This document shows, piece after piece, positions 50,219 through 60,375 of a stretch of DNA of 64,000 nt (positions are counted from its first letter, which is position 1; each line of letters begins with the position of its first letter). The notes beneath the pieces are model-generated. The model ran no database searches, was not told the DNA's origin, and saw nothing but the letters and a program-made list of their open reading frames with translations. Location: assembly GCA_002451795.1 (NCBI GenBank), contig DKDJ01000012.1, positions 74,792-138,791 on the forward strand, written 5' to 3'. The position numbers and the translations under genes are program-made. The DNA comes from Bacteroidales bacterium UBA6851 (GTDB lineage: Bacteria; Bacteroidota; Bacteroidia; Bacteroidales; UBA932).

Positions 50219-50403
50219 TTGTTTTGATTTTGATTATTAAATAATGTTATATTCCATGTACCACAAGAAACAAAAATAAATATCTTTCTTGTTATTGCGT
50301 GGAAAATTTTTTTTGTTTGGGTGCTCTTTTTTATTCAGGGTAAAATAAATGATGATTCTACTTCTAAGGAAAAATTTTACTCTATCGAAAATAAAATACT
50401 CTG

Positions 50404-50411
50404 TAGATTTG
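50404..50411 (+). promoter_or_regulatory. Promoter -7 element of susC
   Basis: TAGATTTG matches TAnnTTTG, 62 bases before the susC ATG. A -33 box is not evident, which is common where an activator such as the local hybrid two-component regulator is needed. The rest of 50219-50473 is AT-rich and without genes. Confidence 0.5.
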
Positions 50412-50473
50412 TGCCCGTATTCCTGACCACATATCATAGAATATCAAGTATGTTTAAAAAACAGTAAAACAAA

Positions 50474-53400
50474 ATGCCAAATTTTTTATCAAAATTAAAT
50501 GTATCTAGGACACTTATAATAATAGTGGCCTTATTTGCATTTTCTGCGTTTGCATCCAATGCGCAGGGTGTACGTGGTGTCGTAACGGATCCGGCCGGGC
50601 TTCCCGTTATCGGTGCTTCTGTATTTGAAAAAGGTACTAGCAATGGTACCGTAACTGATGAGAACGGATTATATAGCCTCTCGAAACTTGCTTCTGGTTC
50701 AGCTGTTCTCCAGTTCTCTTGTATAGGATATGTCTCCAAGGATGTTGCTCTCAACGGCAAAGCCGTGGTAGATGTTGTTCTTGAAGAAGATAATGAGGTT
50801 CTTGATGATGCAGTTGCTATCGGATATGGAACTGTAAAGAAGAGAGATCTTACAGGTGCAGTATCTGTTGTGAAACCAGAAGATTTCAAGAATAAGAATA
50901 ATGGTTCCATCGGTGATATTCTCCAGGGCGCAGCGGCTGGTGTGAGTGTGCGCTCTACAGGAGAGATTGGAGGCACCCCTTCGATTCAGATTCGCGGAAC
51001 TGGCAACCTGACCAACAATGATCCTCTTTATGTGATCGATGGACTACCTACTTCCAATGATATTAATTTTAATGTTAACGATATTGAGTCTATCCAGATT
51101 CTTAAAGACGCTTCTGCTGCTGCAATCTATGGATCAAGAGCTGCTAACGGTGTGGTAATCATCACCACCAAAAGCGGAAAGGAAGGAAAGACGAAGTTTG
51201 AGTTTAACTCACAAGTTTCTGTATCTCAGTTGAAAAGGCTCAAGATGGCAAATGCAGCTGAGTGGAAGGCATATTACGATGAGGCTTTTGATAATGCTAT
51301 CGCCGAGGGGGTTGAAGGCGTGACCAGCAGAATGGATCACTGGGACTATGATACTGACTGGCAGTCTGCATATTTCAAGACTGGTGTTACTCAGAACTAT
51401 GACTTGAGCATGTCCGGTGGAAGCAAGACTGGAAATTATCGTACCTCTTTCAATTATATGAATGATACAGGTACTACGATCAATCGCTTGATGGAGCGTT
51501 ACACTTTCCGTGTTAATACAAGCAGCAAACTCGGCATTTTCACTATTGGTGAGAATATGCTGTTTGGAAGCACTTATGTAAGGAACGCTGGTGGCGGTGC
51601 TGCTCGAAAAATTGGCGGCTCCATCGCAGATGTGGTCAGAATGATTCCTACCATTCCTGTATATGATCCGGTGAATGGTAACGAGGGAGGTTATGGTATC
51701 GGTAACGAAATACATGCGAGAGCTCTTGGTGCCAACCCAGTGGCTCAGTCCAACAACAGGGATAGGAGTTCAGAAACGCTTTTCATTAGGGGAACGGCTT
51801 TTGCCGAGGCCAATATATTTCCATGGCTGAAATATAAACTTAATGTAGGTCTTGACATCTCTGATAATGTTGTAAACTCTTGGACATCAGGATATACCGT
51901 TGCTCTTAACTCTGCTTCAGGTTCAAGTTCGGCTACGGCTTCTCACTCAAGGAACAATACTCTTCTTGTAGAGAATACGCTGTCTTTCGACAAGGAATTT
52001 GGCAAGAATAAAGTAAACGCAATAGTCGGCACTACATACCAGCACACCAGTTTCCAGACAAGTAGTGCTACTCAGCAGAACCTGATAACTACTGCCAGCG
52101 GTGAGTTCCTTACCACTGTATCTGCTGGAACATCAGGTGCGTCCGCTTCAGGAAACAGATATGAGGCTGCACTTATTTCATACCTCGGACGTTTGAACTA
52201 CGACTTTGATGGTAGATATCTTTTCTCTGCAACCGGGCGTATGGATGGCTCTTCAAGATTTGCAGCTGGATATCGCTGGGGTTTCTTCCCGTCAGTTTCT
52301 GCTGCATGGCGAATTAGCAAAGAGAATTTCTTTAATGTCGGCTGGGTCGATGATCTAAAGATTCGTGCAAACTGGGGAAATCTCGGTAGCCAGAATGTGG
52401 GCTATTATGATTATCAGATGTATATTAACAACTACGCCCAGTATTTGTTCAGTGGTGGACAGGGAGATATTACACATGGTCAGACTATGGTGAAACTCTC
52501 TAACCAAAATCTTACATGGGAAAGACTTGAGCAGATAAATGCAGGTGTGGACCTTTCTGTTCTCAACAACAGATTACAGATGAGCGCTGAGTATTTCAAC
52601 TCTACTTCTCATGATGTACTTACCGCACTCAATCTTCTTGGTACAACCGGTAATGGAGGTGGAAACCCTTATGTTAATGCTGCTTCCATCCGCAACAGCG
52701 GTTTCGAGTTCAATGTGACGTGGAGGGACCAACCTAACAAGGACTTCTCATACTCTGTATCTGCCAACTTGAGCCATACTGCCAACAAACTTCTTAGTTT
52801 TGGCTATGGAAAGACAGAACAGTACACTGACTATACCACAACGAGAGTCGGCGATCCTATTGGTATGTTCTATATGATTAAGACTCTAGGCATCTTCCAA
52901 TCTCAGGAAGAGGTTGATAACTATGTCGGACCAAACGGAAAACCTATCCAACCAAACGCCAAGCCTGGTGATCTCAAGTATGCAGATGCCAACAATGACG
53001 GTGTCATCACTACGGATGATCGTGTTGTCGCCGGCAATCCGTGGGCAAAGCTTGAAGCTGGTATCAACTTCTCTGCCAGCTATAAGAATTGGGACTTCGG
53101 TCTTATTGGATTCGGAAAATTCGGTAATAAGGCTTTCAACTTCAACCGTTGGTACATGGAAGGCTTCCAGGACTGCAACAGTGCTCCGAAGAACTATGAC
53201 TACTGGAGACCGGACAACAAGGGAGCTAAGAATCCGAGACTGCTGTACGGTGACGAGAGAAATGTATATACCTATATTGACAGATGGCTTGAGGATGGAT
53301 CTTTCTTTAAAATCAGTTCAATTTCAGTAGGATATACTCTTAAAGTCCCTGCACTTCAGAAGTATTTCGAAAGCATTCACTTTACCCTTACTGGCCAGAA

Positions 53401-53530
53401 TTTGATTACATTCACCAAGTATAGTGGATATGACCCTGACTTCCAGGGAACCCTGTTTGAGCCTGGAATGGATTTCTGCACTTACCCATCCCCGAGGTCT
53501 GTTATTTTCTCTATAAATGCTAAATTCTAA
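50474..53530 (+). CDS. susC: SusC-like TonB-dependent outer-membrane transporter
   Basis: 1018 residues. Signal peptide (IIIVALFAFSAFASNAQ), then a carboxypeptidase-D-like regulatory domain (GVRGVVTDPAGLPVIGASVF). The TonB-dependent plug begins near DDAVAIGYGTVKKRDLTGAV with PLYVIDGLPTSNDIN and IYGSRAANGVVIITTKSG. The barrel ends with an aromatic residue (NAKF). It imports oligosaccharides bound by the SusD-like partner; the neighbouring enzymes point to arabino-oligosaccharides. Confidence 0.96.
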   Translation: MPNFLSKLNVSRTLIIIVALFAFSAFASNAQGVRGVVTDPAGLPVIGASVFEKGTSNGTVTDENGLYSLSKLASGSAVLQFSCIGYVSKDVALNGKAVVDVVLEEDNEVLDDAVAIGYGTVKKRDLTGAVSVVKPEDFKNKNNGSIGDILQGAAAGVSVRSTGEIGGTPSIQIRGTGNLTNNDPLYVIDGLPTSNDINFNVNDIESIQILKDASAAAIYGSRAANGVVIITTKSGKEGKTKFEFNSQVSVSQLKRLKMANAAEWKAYYDEAFDNAIAEGVEGVTSRMDHWDYDTDWQSAYFKTGVTQNYDLSMSGGSKTGNYRTSFNYMNDTGTTINRLMERYTFRVNTSSKLGIFTIGENMLFGSTYVRNAGGGAARKIGGSIADVVRMIPTIPVYDPVNGNEGGYGIGNEIHARALGANPVAQSNNRDRSSETLFIRGTAFAEANIFPWLKYKLNVGLDISDNVVNSWTSGYTVALNSASGSSSATASHSRNNTLLVENTLSFDKEFGKNKVNAIVGTTYQHTSFQTSSATQQNLITTASGEFLTTVSAGTSGASASGNRYEAALISYLGRLNYDFDGRYLFSATGRMDGSSRFAAGYRWGFFPSVSAAWRISKENFFNVGWVDDLKIRANWGNLGSQNVGYYDYQMYINNYAQYLFSGGQGDITHGQTMVKLSNQNLTWERLEQINAGVDLSVLNNRLQMSAEYFNSTSHDVLTALNLLGTTGNGGGNPYVNAASIRNSGFEFNVTWRDQPNKDFSYSVSANLSHTANKLLSFGYGKTEQYTDYTTTRVGDPIGMFYMIKTLGIFQSQEEVDNYVGPNGKPIQPNAKPGDLKYADANNDGVITTDDRVVAGNPWAKLEAGINFSASYKNWDFGLIGFGKFGNKAFNFNRWYMEGFQDCNSAPKNYDYWRPDNKGAKNPRLLYGDERNVYTYIDRWLEDGSFFKISSISVGYTLKVPALQKYFESIHFTLTGQNLITFTKYSGYDPDFQGTLFEPGMDFCTYPSPRSVIFSINAKF

Positions 53531-53542
53531 TAAGGACAAGAA

Positions 53543-55105
53543 ATGAAAAAGATATATATTCCAATAATCGTTGCCTTTACTTTTGTCGGAACGTCTTGCT
53601 CCCCGAGTCTTTTGGATTTAAGCAATCCGAATGCTCTCGTGGCAGAGAACTCATGGAATACCCAAAAAGACGTGGAGGCTGGCCTAGTAGGCGTATATCA
53701 TACTCTTTATAACTGCTATTGGAACAGTTTCAATGCATTCCAACTTTCAGGACAGTCTGATGAATTCTATTCTCTTTCTCCTGATGCTGACCTTGCCAGT
53801 TATGTCAATCTCAAGTATACCAATTACGACCAGAGATGGAATATCAACTCATGGACGTATCTTTACCAGTCGGTGTTCCGCAGCAACCAGGTGATTGTCT
53901 ATGCTGACCGTGTGGAGTGGGAGAGTGAGGCCAAAAAGAATCAGGTTGTAGCCCAAGCTCGTGCCATGAGAGGAATGGCATACTACAACCTCGCTATGCT
54001 TTACAAGAAAGCTCCTATCGTGGACTGGATTTCCGCTCCTAGCGACCAGCCAAAGGAAGCTACTTTCGAAGAACTTGTTGACTTCATCGAAAAAGATTTT
54101 CTCTTTGCAGCCGAGAATCTTCCTGCCAAATGGCCAGAGGTCGGCCGTTTTACCAAGTGGTTTGCTTATGATTTCCTCGGCAAACTCTATATGAACTCCG
54201 GTCAGTGGGAAAAGGCTAAGGCGGCTTTCGAAAAGGTGATTGAAAGCGGACAGTTCGAGCTTGCTCCAAACTATAGCGACAACTTCAGGCACGAAACCAA
54301 CAACAACTGCGAGTCCATTTTCGAGATTCAGAATTCTGATAGGAACGATACCTGGGGTGGTTTCTGGGGAATTGCAAATGATGGTGCTGTCTGCAGTTTC
54401 ACTGCTCGACGTGATGAGTTCTTTGCTCCAAGTTTCGGAGGTGGTTTCGGAGACTATAGCGTTTATGAGTGGCTCGTGGACATGTATAAGGACGAATTGG
54501 ATCGTGACGGTGGATATGATATCAGACTTCGCGACAACATCATGTATCCAGAGATGTTCGATGATTTTCCTGGTCAGGTGCTTTATCAGAAGTACACTTC
54601 ATGGGATCCTTCCATCCACGGAAACCAGTGCCGTGTCCGTAAATACTGTGTGGATTATTATTCTACAGGCGCTGTGGCTCTTGGAAATAATCCTATTGAT
54701 ATTAGAATTCTTAGGTATGGCGAGACTCTCCTAAGCTATGCTGAGTGCCTTGTCATGGTCGGTGGTGCTAGTGCCATTCCTGAAGCCGCATCGTATGTAA
54801 ATCAGATAAGGGAGCGTGTCAACCTCTACCCTCTTGATGAGAGTGTTCACAAGGATTGTCTCAACAGCGTTGATGCTTTCATGAAAAGACTTAGGATTGA
54901 GCGTGAAAAGGAGATCTGTTTCGAGTATGACAGATTCATTGACCTTCGCAGATGGGGTCTCGGTAGCGATGACAAATATACTGAAGAAGTCAAAGCTCGT
55001 TCAACCAAGTTTAGGGACAATTTCTCAAAAGGTAAGGAGTGGCTTCCTATTCCTAGATCTGATGTGGATAACAACCCTAACCTCAACCAAAATGAAGGAT
55101 ATTAG
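53543..55105 (+). CDS. susD: SusD/RagB-like surface glycan-binding lipoprotein
   Basis: 520 residues. Lipobox FTFVGTSCSPS near residue 20. SusD hallmarks are QKDVEAGLVGVYHTLYNCYW, VVAQARAMRGMAYYNLAMLY and the C-terminal RIEREKEICFEYDRFIDLRR. It caps the SusC barrel at the cell surface and binds substrate. Twelve bases after susC. Confidence 0.96.
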   Translation: MKKIYIPIIVAFTFVGTSCSPSLLDLSNPNALVAENSWNTQKDVEAGLVGVYHTLYNCYWNSFNAFQLSGQSDEFYSLSPDADLASYVNLKYTNYDQRWNINSWTYLYQSVFRSNQVIVYADRVEWESEAKKNQVVAQARAMRGMAYYNLAMLYKKAPIVDWISAPSDQPKEATFEELVDFIEKDFLFAAENLPAKWPEVGRFTKWFAYDFLGKLYMNSGQWEKAKAAFEKVIESGQFELAPNYSDNFRHETNNNCESIFEIQNSDRNDTWGGFWGIANDGAVCSFTARRDEFFAPSFGGGFGDYSVYEWLVDMYKDELDRDGGYDIRLRDNIMYPEMFDDFPGQVLYQKYTSWDPSIHGNQCRVRKYCVDYYSTGAVALGNNPIDIRILRYGETLLSYAECLVMVGGASAIPEAASYVNQIRERVNLYPLDESVHKDCLNSVDAFMKRLRIEREKEICFEYDRFIDLRRWGLGSDDKYTEEVKARSTKFRDNFSKGKEWLPIPRSDVDNNPNLNQNEGY

Positions 55106-55128
55106 AATGGTTTAATAATTTTGTGTCA

Positions 55129-55156
55129 GTGGTGTGGGATTATTGTCCCACACCAC
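55129..55156 (+). terminator. Terminator-like hairpin after susD
   Basis: Perfect 11-bp stem GTGGTGTGGGA / TCCCACACCAC with a six-base loop. The following sequence is only moderately T-rich. The -33 box of the next promoter lies in its loop. Confidence 0.65.
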
Positions 55157-55173
55157 GATTATTTGTATATTTG
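55143..55173 (+). promoter_or_regulatory. Promoter of the hybrid two-component regulator
   Basis: TTG (55143-55145), 20 bases, TATATTTG (55166-55173). The ATG at 55200 lies 26 bases downstream, giving the regulator its own transcript. Confidence 0.65.
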
Positions 55174-55199
55174 CCTCTATACAAACCCCGATTATTAAT

Positions 55200-58100
55200 A
55201 TGCTGAAACGTCTGACTATTTCCTTTGTCATCCTATTATCCTCCATTATGTGCAGAGCCGAATGGTCGGATAATTTCCTGTACTCATATTACACCCGGTC
55301 GAATGGCTTGTGTGATGAGTACGTGTTGTCTACATTCAGGGATTCCGATGGCTTTCTGTGGGTGTGTACATCCAATGGGCTTGACCGGTTTGATGGTTAC
55401 CGTTTCATGCATTTTTCCACCAAGTCGGATAGCCCTTTTACTAAAACCAATGATGATTTCTTCTATAATGTTGCTGAAGACAAGTGGGGAAGAATCTGGC
55501 TCTCGAGCAACTCAGGAATGTCAATTATAGACAAAAAGAAAAAGTCCGTTATCTGTCCAGATGAATTAGGTGATTTTCCCGCTGAACTTTCCACACGTGT
55601 ACTATCTGTGTGTAATGGAAATGGTAATGAACTATATGTCTTGATAGCGCATGGCATAGCGAAAATATTGTTTGGACAAGACGGATATGTTGAGGACGTG
55701 GTTACTTGCGACATTGGGTACTTTTCTCCAAGATGTATGGCATTGTTTCAGAACGGAATAGTTGTCGGGGGACTATCTGGTGTGGCTTTTTATGCTTTTG
55801 ACGGTCACGGAGGATTTAGACCCACTGAACTTCTGTCATCATTGTCTGGGATAAAAAATGTATCTAGCTTGCTTGCTCATGGTGACAATCTATGGATAGG
55901 AACAGAAAACGGTCTATTCTGCTTCTCTATGAGTAATGGTAAACTTTCTGCATTCCGGCACTCTGATAGCGATCCGGGTTCTATCATGGATAGCCATGTC
56001 ACTTGCCTGGCTCTAAATAACTCCTCGGATCTGTTGATTGGCACGACTTCTGGAATCGATATGTACACTCGATCTGGTGGATTCTTGCACATGAGGCAGG
56101 ACCGCCGTTTCCGTTCGATTAATTCCAACTATATCAATCATATCACCGTGGACCGTGATGGAACCATGTGGGTCGGCACCCTCGTTGGTGGACTGAATAG
56201 GATTACTCCTAAAGAAGTTATGTTTACGGATATGCTCGTGGTGGAGAATGGTGAATCCAATGTTATAAGTTCCTGTTTCGAAGATGAAAATGGAAATATG
56301 CTTGTGGGTATTCTCGGAAAGGGCCTTGCAGTTAAGTCCAAGAATTCTTCTGATTTCAGGTTCTATTCACTTGAAAAAACATCGGGGACTTTGCAGGAAA
56401 GCATATCGTCAATAGAGCGTGACAAAAGTGGAAATTATTGGATAGGTACGAGGTATGACGGACTTCTGTGTATTCCGAAAGATGGGCTGGAGCATCCTGT
56501 CTTTATTAATTACAATACCTCTAATTCGGAGATTCTCGCTGATCATATACTTGACATGGTTTATGACGATGTGAATAACCAGTTATGGTTCAGCTCTTTT
56601 GATGCATTGTACACTTTTGATGTATCAACTCATGAATGTCGGAGAATAGAACTCTGGACTGATGCGAGCAATCTCTGGCTATATAGTCTTGCAATAACGG
56701 GAAATAGGACACTGCTGGCAGGTGGATATGGTCTTTTCGAAGTAGATATATCAGCCCCGAGAAATGACGGTCGGTATGATATCCAGTATCTGTCACGACT
56801 TGAACAGTCTGATGGTCAGCAGGAAAGAATAGGCTCTATCGCTGTTGCTGCTGATGGAAAAGTGTATGTCGGCAGCCATAACGGAGATTTGTATCAAATG
56901 TCCGGCGGAGCCTTCTATCGTATTAATCTGGGTGAGGGTATCAATGTCGGTAAGATTACAAGCCTGATTACTGATGCTTCTGGTGATGTATGGATTGGGT
57001 CTTCGGACGGAGTATACAGATATAGACCAGATACTGGGATAACAGACCACTACAACAACGGATTTGGGCTTCTTCCGTTCAACTGTTACAGGAATTCGGT
57101 CTGTGACATATCTGGAAATAGAATTGCTTTCGGTACCTCAAATGGTATTGTAGTCTTTGAAGCGGACTATGTTACGCACAGAAAAAATGATCGGGCAGTG
57201 AGAATAGTGGGTGAATCTGTCAATGGAGAGCTCAATCCTTGGCCGTGCTCGGATGTCATAGATATATATCCGCCCAATCCATCTTTTGAACTTGTTCTAA
57301 GTACTTTAGATTTGTCTTTTTCAGAAAAAATTGCTTTTTCTTACAAACTTGGGGATGAAGGAACTATATGGAGCTATTCAAAGGATGGCGTCTTGCCGTT
57401 TAGTAACATCAAGCCGGGTAATTATACACTTTGGGTGAAATGTACTAAAGATGATGGCGGATGGTCAGAACCATTCCGCGTTGCGGAAATTGATGTGCAT
57501 CCAGAGTTTGTCCAAACCTTCTTCTTCAGAGTGCTTGTGATTGTTATCACTCTCGGTTCGGTATGGTTAATCGTATTCGGGAAGATGAGGCAGAAAACAA
57601 AGATACAGAAGATGCTTGAACTTCAGGTTGAGGAGAAAACGACTGCGCTCAAATCGGCTATTGATCGCGTGACAGAATCAAAGGCTTCCTTGGAGCATCA
57701 GAATGCCCTTCTTGAAGAACAGAAGTCTAAACTTGAGGAGTACTCCGCTTGTCTGGAACAGTCAAACAAGGAGAAACTCATGATGTATACAAATATTACT
57801 CATGAATTCAAGACTCCGCTCTCGCTTATTATCGGACCGTTGGATGAGGTCTCTTCTAAAATAAAAGATGACGAGGAAAAGTCGCTTCTCTCTATTGCAG
57901 TCAAGAATTCCAAATACCTTCTTGAGCTAGTCAATCAGATCTTGGATCTTAGGAAAGTGGATTCTGGCAAATTGGTTTTAAAGAGGGAATATGTGGACGT
58001 GACGGCTTTATTAGACGGTTTTTTCCGTGATTACCTGTGTGCCTTCGAGCAGAGGCGTATTGTTTTCGAAAAGAATTTGAGGCTTGTCAGCGGAATCATA

Positions 58101-59288
58101 ATATCAGATAAAGATGCTATATTCAAGATATTATCCAACTTGTTGTCGAATGCGATGAAGTATACGCCAGACGGGGGACATGTCATAGTGAATGTCGCAC
58201 AGTTCAGGTTGTCTGCCAATAAGGGTGTGCAGTATTTCTCTATTACGAATAGTGGAAGTGTTATCTCCGAGGAGGAAAAAGAGAAAGTATTTGACTGCTA
58301 TTATAAGTCGGAGAAGAACACTCTGTACGGTGGCAATACCCAAGGTAACTCTGGTATAGGACTATATCTTGTCAAAAATATTGTTCTCGCACTCGGGGGA
58401 CGCATCTCTCTGAAGAGCTCTAAAGAAATTGGAACTTCATTTAGATTAGTCATCCCGGTGGAATTCGTCTCTGATGATTCCTTCAGAAATAATGAAGACT
58501 TGTCTGATTATGAAGAAAAGGACAACGATATGCCAATGATTCTAGTGGTGGAGGACAACGATGATATGAGAAAATATATTAAAAGTATCCTTCGATACAA
58601 GTTCAGAATCATTGAAGCGGCCAATGGACAAATAGGATATGAAATGGCGAAGAAGCATTTCCCTGACATGATAATATCCGATATGATGATGCCTGTCTGC
58701 GATGGCCTTAAGTTCTGTAAGATGGTAAGAGAAGATGATAACCTTTGTCATATTCCTTTTTTGATGCTGACTGCTCTTTCCGATGATGACAGTAGATTGA
58801 AAAGTTATCAAGAGGGTGTCAACGGCTTCCTCGTGAAGCCTTTCAATAAGGATATGCTTGAGGTGAGGATTAACAATATTCTTTCGGAAAGGAAGATGCT
58901 TCAGAACGAGTTGTCGTATGATCTTGAAAATTCGTATGCTAAGGTAAATATTGACCGTTCTGACAAGGCTTTTATGGAACATCTTCTTGAAGTGCTAAAA
59001 AACAATTATGCAGATCCGGAGTTTAATGTGCCCAAATTGCTCGAGAATATGTGCATGAGTATGACTCCGTTTTACAAGAAAGTAACTTCCCTTATCGGTC
59101 TTACTCCTGCGCTCCTTATACGCAGATATAGGCTTCAGACTGCAAAAACTCTTATGGAGAAAGGTGTCGAGTCTAGTGTCAGCGTGTCTGAAATCGCTTA
59201 TATGGTGGGATTCAGTGATCCCAAGTATTTCAGCAAATGTTTCCAAAAAGAGTTTCATGTTAGGCCAAAGGACATTCTTCAAAAGTAG
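55200..59288 (+). CDS. Hybrid two-component system regulator (HTCS)
   Basis: 1362 residues from the ATG at 55200 (MLKRLTISFVILLSS), which starts a signal peptide. Periplasmic two-component propeller repeats (WIGTENGLFCFSMSNGKLSA, DGTMWVGTLVGGLNRI) to about 690, Y_Y_Y domain to about 775, membrane helix about 780-805. Cytoplasmic part: HisKA with phospho-His in NITHEFKTPLSLIIGPL near 865, ATPase NLLSNAMKYTPDGG near 979, receiver domain with Asp in DMIISDMMMPVCDG near 1160, and an AraC-type DNA-binding domain at the end (SVSEIAYMVGFSDPKYFSKC). It senses a liberated oligosaccharide and activates the locus. Confidence 0.96.
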   Translation: MLKRLTISFVILLSSIMCRAEWSDNFLYSYYTRSNGLCDEYVLSTFRDSDGFLWVCTSNGLDRFDGYRFMHFSTKSDSPFTKTNDDFFYNVAEDKWGRIWLSSNSGMSIIDKKKKSVICPDELGDFPAELSTRVLSVCNGNGNELYVLIAHGIAKILFGQDGYVEDVVTCDIGYFSPRCMALFQNGIVVGGLSGVAFYAFDGHGGFRPTELLSSLSGIKNVSSLLAHGDNLWIGTENGLFCFSMSNGKLSAFRHSDSDPGSIMDSHVTCLALNNSSDLLIGTTSGIDMYTRSGGFLHMRQDRRFRSINSNYINHITVDRDGTMWVGTLVGGLNRITPKEVMFTDMLVVENGESNVISSCFEDENGNMLVGILGKGLAVKSKNSSDFRFYSLEKTSGTLQESISSIERDKSGNYWIGTRYDGLLCIPKDGLEHPVFINYNTSNSEILADHILDMVYDDVNNQLWFSSFDALYTFDVSTHECRRIELWTDASNLWLYSLAITGNRTLLAGGYGLFEVDISAPRNDGRYDIQYLSRLEQSDGQQERIGSIAVAADGKVYVGSHNGDLYQMSGGAFYRINLGEGINVGKITSLITDASGDVWIGSSDGVYRYRPDTGITDHYNNGFGLLPFNCYRNSVCDISGNRIAFGTSNGIVVFEADYVTHRKNDRAVRIVGESVNGELNPWPCSDVIDIYPPNPSFELVLSTLDLSFSEKIAFSYKLGDEGTIWSYSKDGVLPFSNIKPGNYTLWVKCTKDDGGWSEPFRVAEIDVHPEFVQTFFFRVLVIVITLGSVWLIVFGKMRQKTKIQKMLELQVEEKTTALKSAIDRVTESKASLEHQNALLEEQKSKLEEYSACLEQSNKEKLMMYTNITHEFKTPLSLIIGPLDEVSSKIKDDEEKSLLSIAVKNSKYLLELVNQILDLRKVDSGKLVLKREYVDVTALLDGFFRDYLCAFEQRRIVFEKNLRLVSGIIISDKDAIFKILSNLLSNAMKYTPDGGHVIVNVAQFRLSANKGVQYFSITNSGSVISEEEKEKVFDCYYKSEKNTLYGGNTQGNSGIGLYLVKNIVLALGGRISLKSSKEIGTSFRLVIPVEFVSDDSFRNNEDLSDYEEKDNDMPMILVVEDNDDMRKYIKSILRYKFRIIEAANGQIGYEMAKKHFPDMIISDMMMPVCDGLKFCKMVREDDNLCHIPFLMLTALSDDDSRLKSYQEGVNGFLVKPFNKDMLEVRINNILSERKMLQNELSYDLENSYAKVNIDRSDKAFMEHLLEVLKNNYADPEFNVPKLLENMCMSMTPFYKKVTSLIGLTPALLIRRYRLQTAKTLMEKGVESSVSVSEIAYMVGFSDPKYFSKCFQKEFHVRPKDILQK

Positions 59289-59312
59289 AATAATTAATTT
59301 AGATGTGAGTTT

Positions 59313-60353
59313 ATGAAAAAGTTAGTATTGTCTTCTATAGTAGTTTTGGCTTGCATTGCCATGCTTCATGGTCAGCCGACGCCTAGAAAAGTCGGCGAGG
59401 TGTTTGAATATCCCGATGCTCATGATCCTGTCGCTGCATATTGTGACGGGCGCTATTATGTGTTCACTACTGGAATGGGAATCATGTCGTCTTCTGACAT
59501 GAAGGCATGGAGATTTGAGGGTTCAGTGTTGGATAGCACGCCACAATGGGCTGCCGAGAAGGGATTTCGTTGGATGCCTTGGGCTCCTGATGTGCAATAC
59601 ATAAATGGGATGTATTACGTGTATTATTCATATTCTGCATTCGGCCGCAATATTTCAGCAATCGGCGTTGCAACTAACAAGACGCTCAATCCTGAGTCTC
59701 CTGATTACAAGTGGGTGGATCATGGGATGATAGTGGAGTCTATTCCGGGTAGAGATGAGTGGAACGCTATTGACGCAAATGTCATCGTGGACGAGAATGG
59801 TACTGGATGGCTTGCATTTGGCTCGTTCTGGAGGGGTTTGAAAATGTTCAAACTTGATGATACATATATGAAAATGGCGGAACCACAGGAATGGTATCCG
59901 ATATGCAGAAGACCCGAAGGGACCACAAAGGATATATCTGGTAAGGATGATGGGCTTGAAAAAGATCAGAGAGGAAGTGATTTTGACGCAGGCAACGGTG
60001 CTGTGGAAGCTCCGTTTATCTTCAGGCATGGCAACTATTACTACCTTTTTGCTTCTTACGACCTATGCTGTCGTGGAGCCAATAGTACCTATAAAGTGGT
60101 AGTCGGTCGTTCGGATAAGGTGTACGGCCCTTATTTGGACAAGGAAGGGCGATCTCTAATGGATGGTGCTGGAACCGTAGTGGTGAGTGGAAATGATCGC
60201 TATCCTGGCGTGGGACATTGTGCAGTTGTTGATTTCGGGGGAACGGACTACATGTTTATGCATGGATACGATAAAGATTACGACTACCAGTCGAAACTCC
60301 TTATTAGGGAGGTGAGATGGACGGAAGACGGCTGGCCTGTCGTCGAATTGTAG
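59313..60353 (+). CDS. GH43 endo-arabinanase or arabinofuranosidase
   Basis: 346 residues with a signal peptide (VVLACIAMLHGQ). Five-bladed propeller with the catalytic base Asp in DAHDPVAAYCDGRYYVF, the pKa-modulating Asp in NAIDANVIVDENG and the acid Glu in NGAVEAPFIFRHGNYYYL. Overall pattern is closest to alpha-1,5-L-arabinanases of GH43. It would cut the arabinan backbone in the periplasm or at the surface. 24 bases after the regulator gene. Confidence 0.92.
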   Translation: MKKLVLSSIVVLACIAMLHGQPTPRKVGEVFEYPDAHDPVAAYCDGRYYVFTTGMGIMSSSDMKAWRFEGSVLDSTPQWAAEKGFRWMPWAPDVQYINGMYYVYYSYSAFGRNISAIGVATNKTLNPESPDYKWVDHGMIVESIPGRDEWNAIDANVIVDENGTGWLAFGSFWRGLKMFKLDDTYMKMAEPQEWYPICRRPEGTTKDISGKDDGLEKDQRGSDFDAGNGAVEAPFIFRHGNYYYLFASYDLCCRGANSTYKVVVGRSDKVYGPYLDKEGRSLMDGAGTVVVSGNDRYPGVGHCAVVDFGGTDYMFMHGYDKDYDYQSKLLIREVRWTEDGWPVVEL

Positions 60354-60375
60354 AATCTAGTTAGTTATATCATAT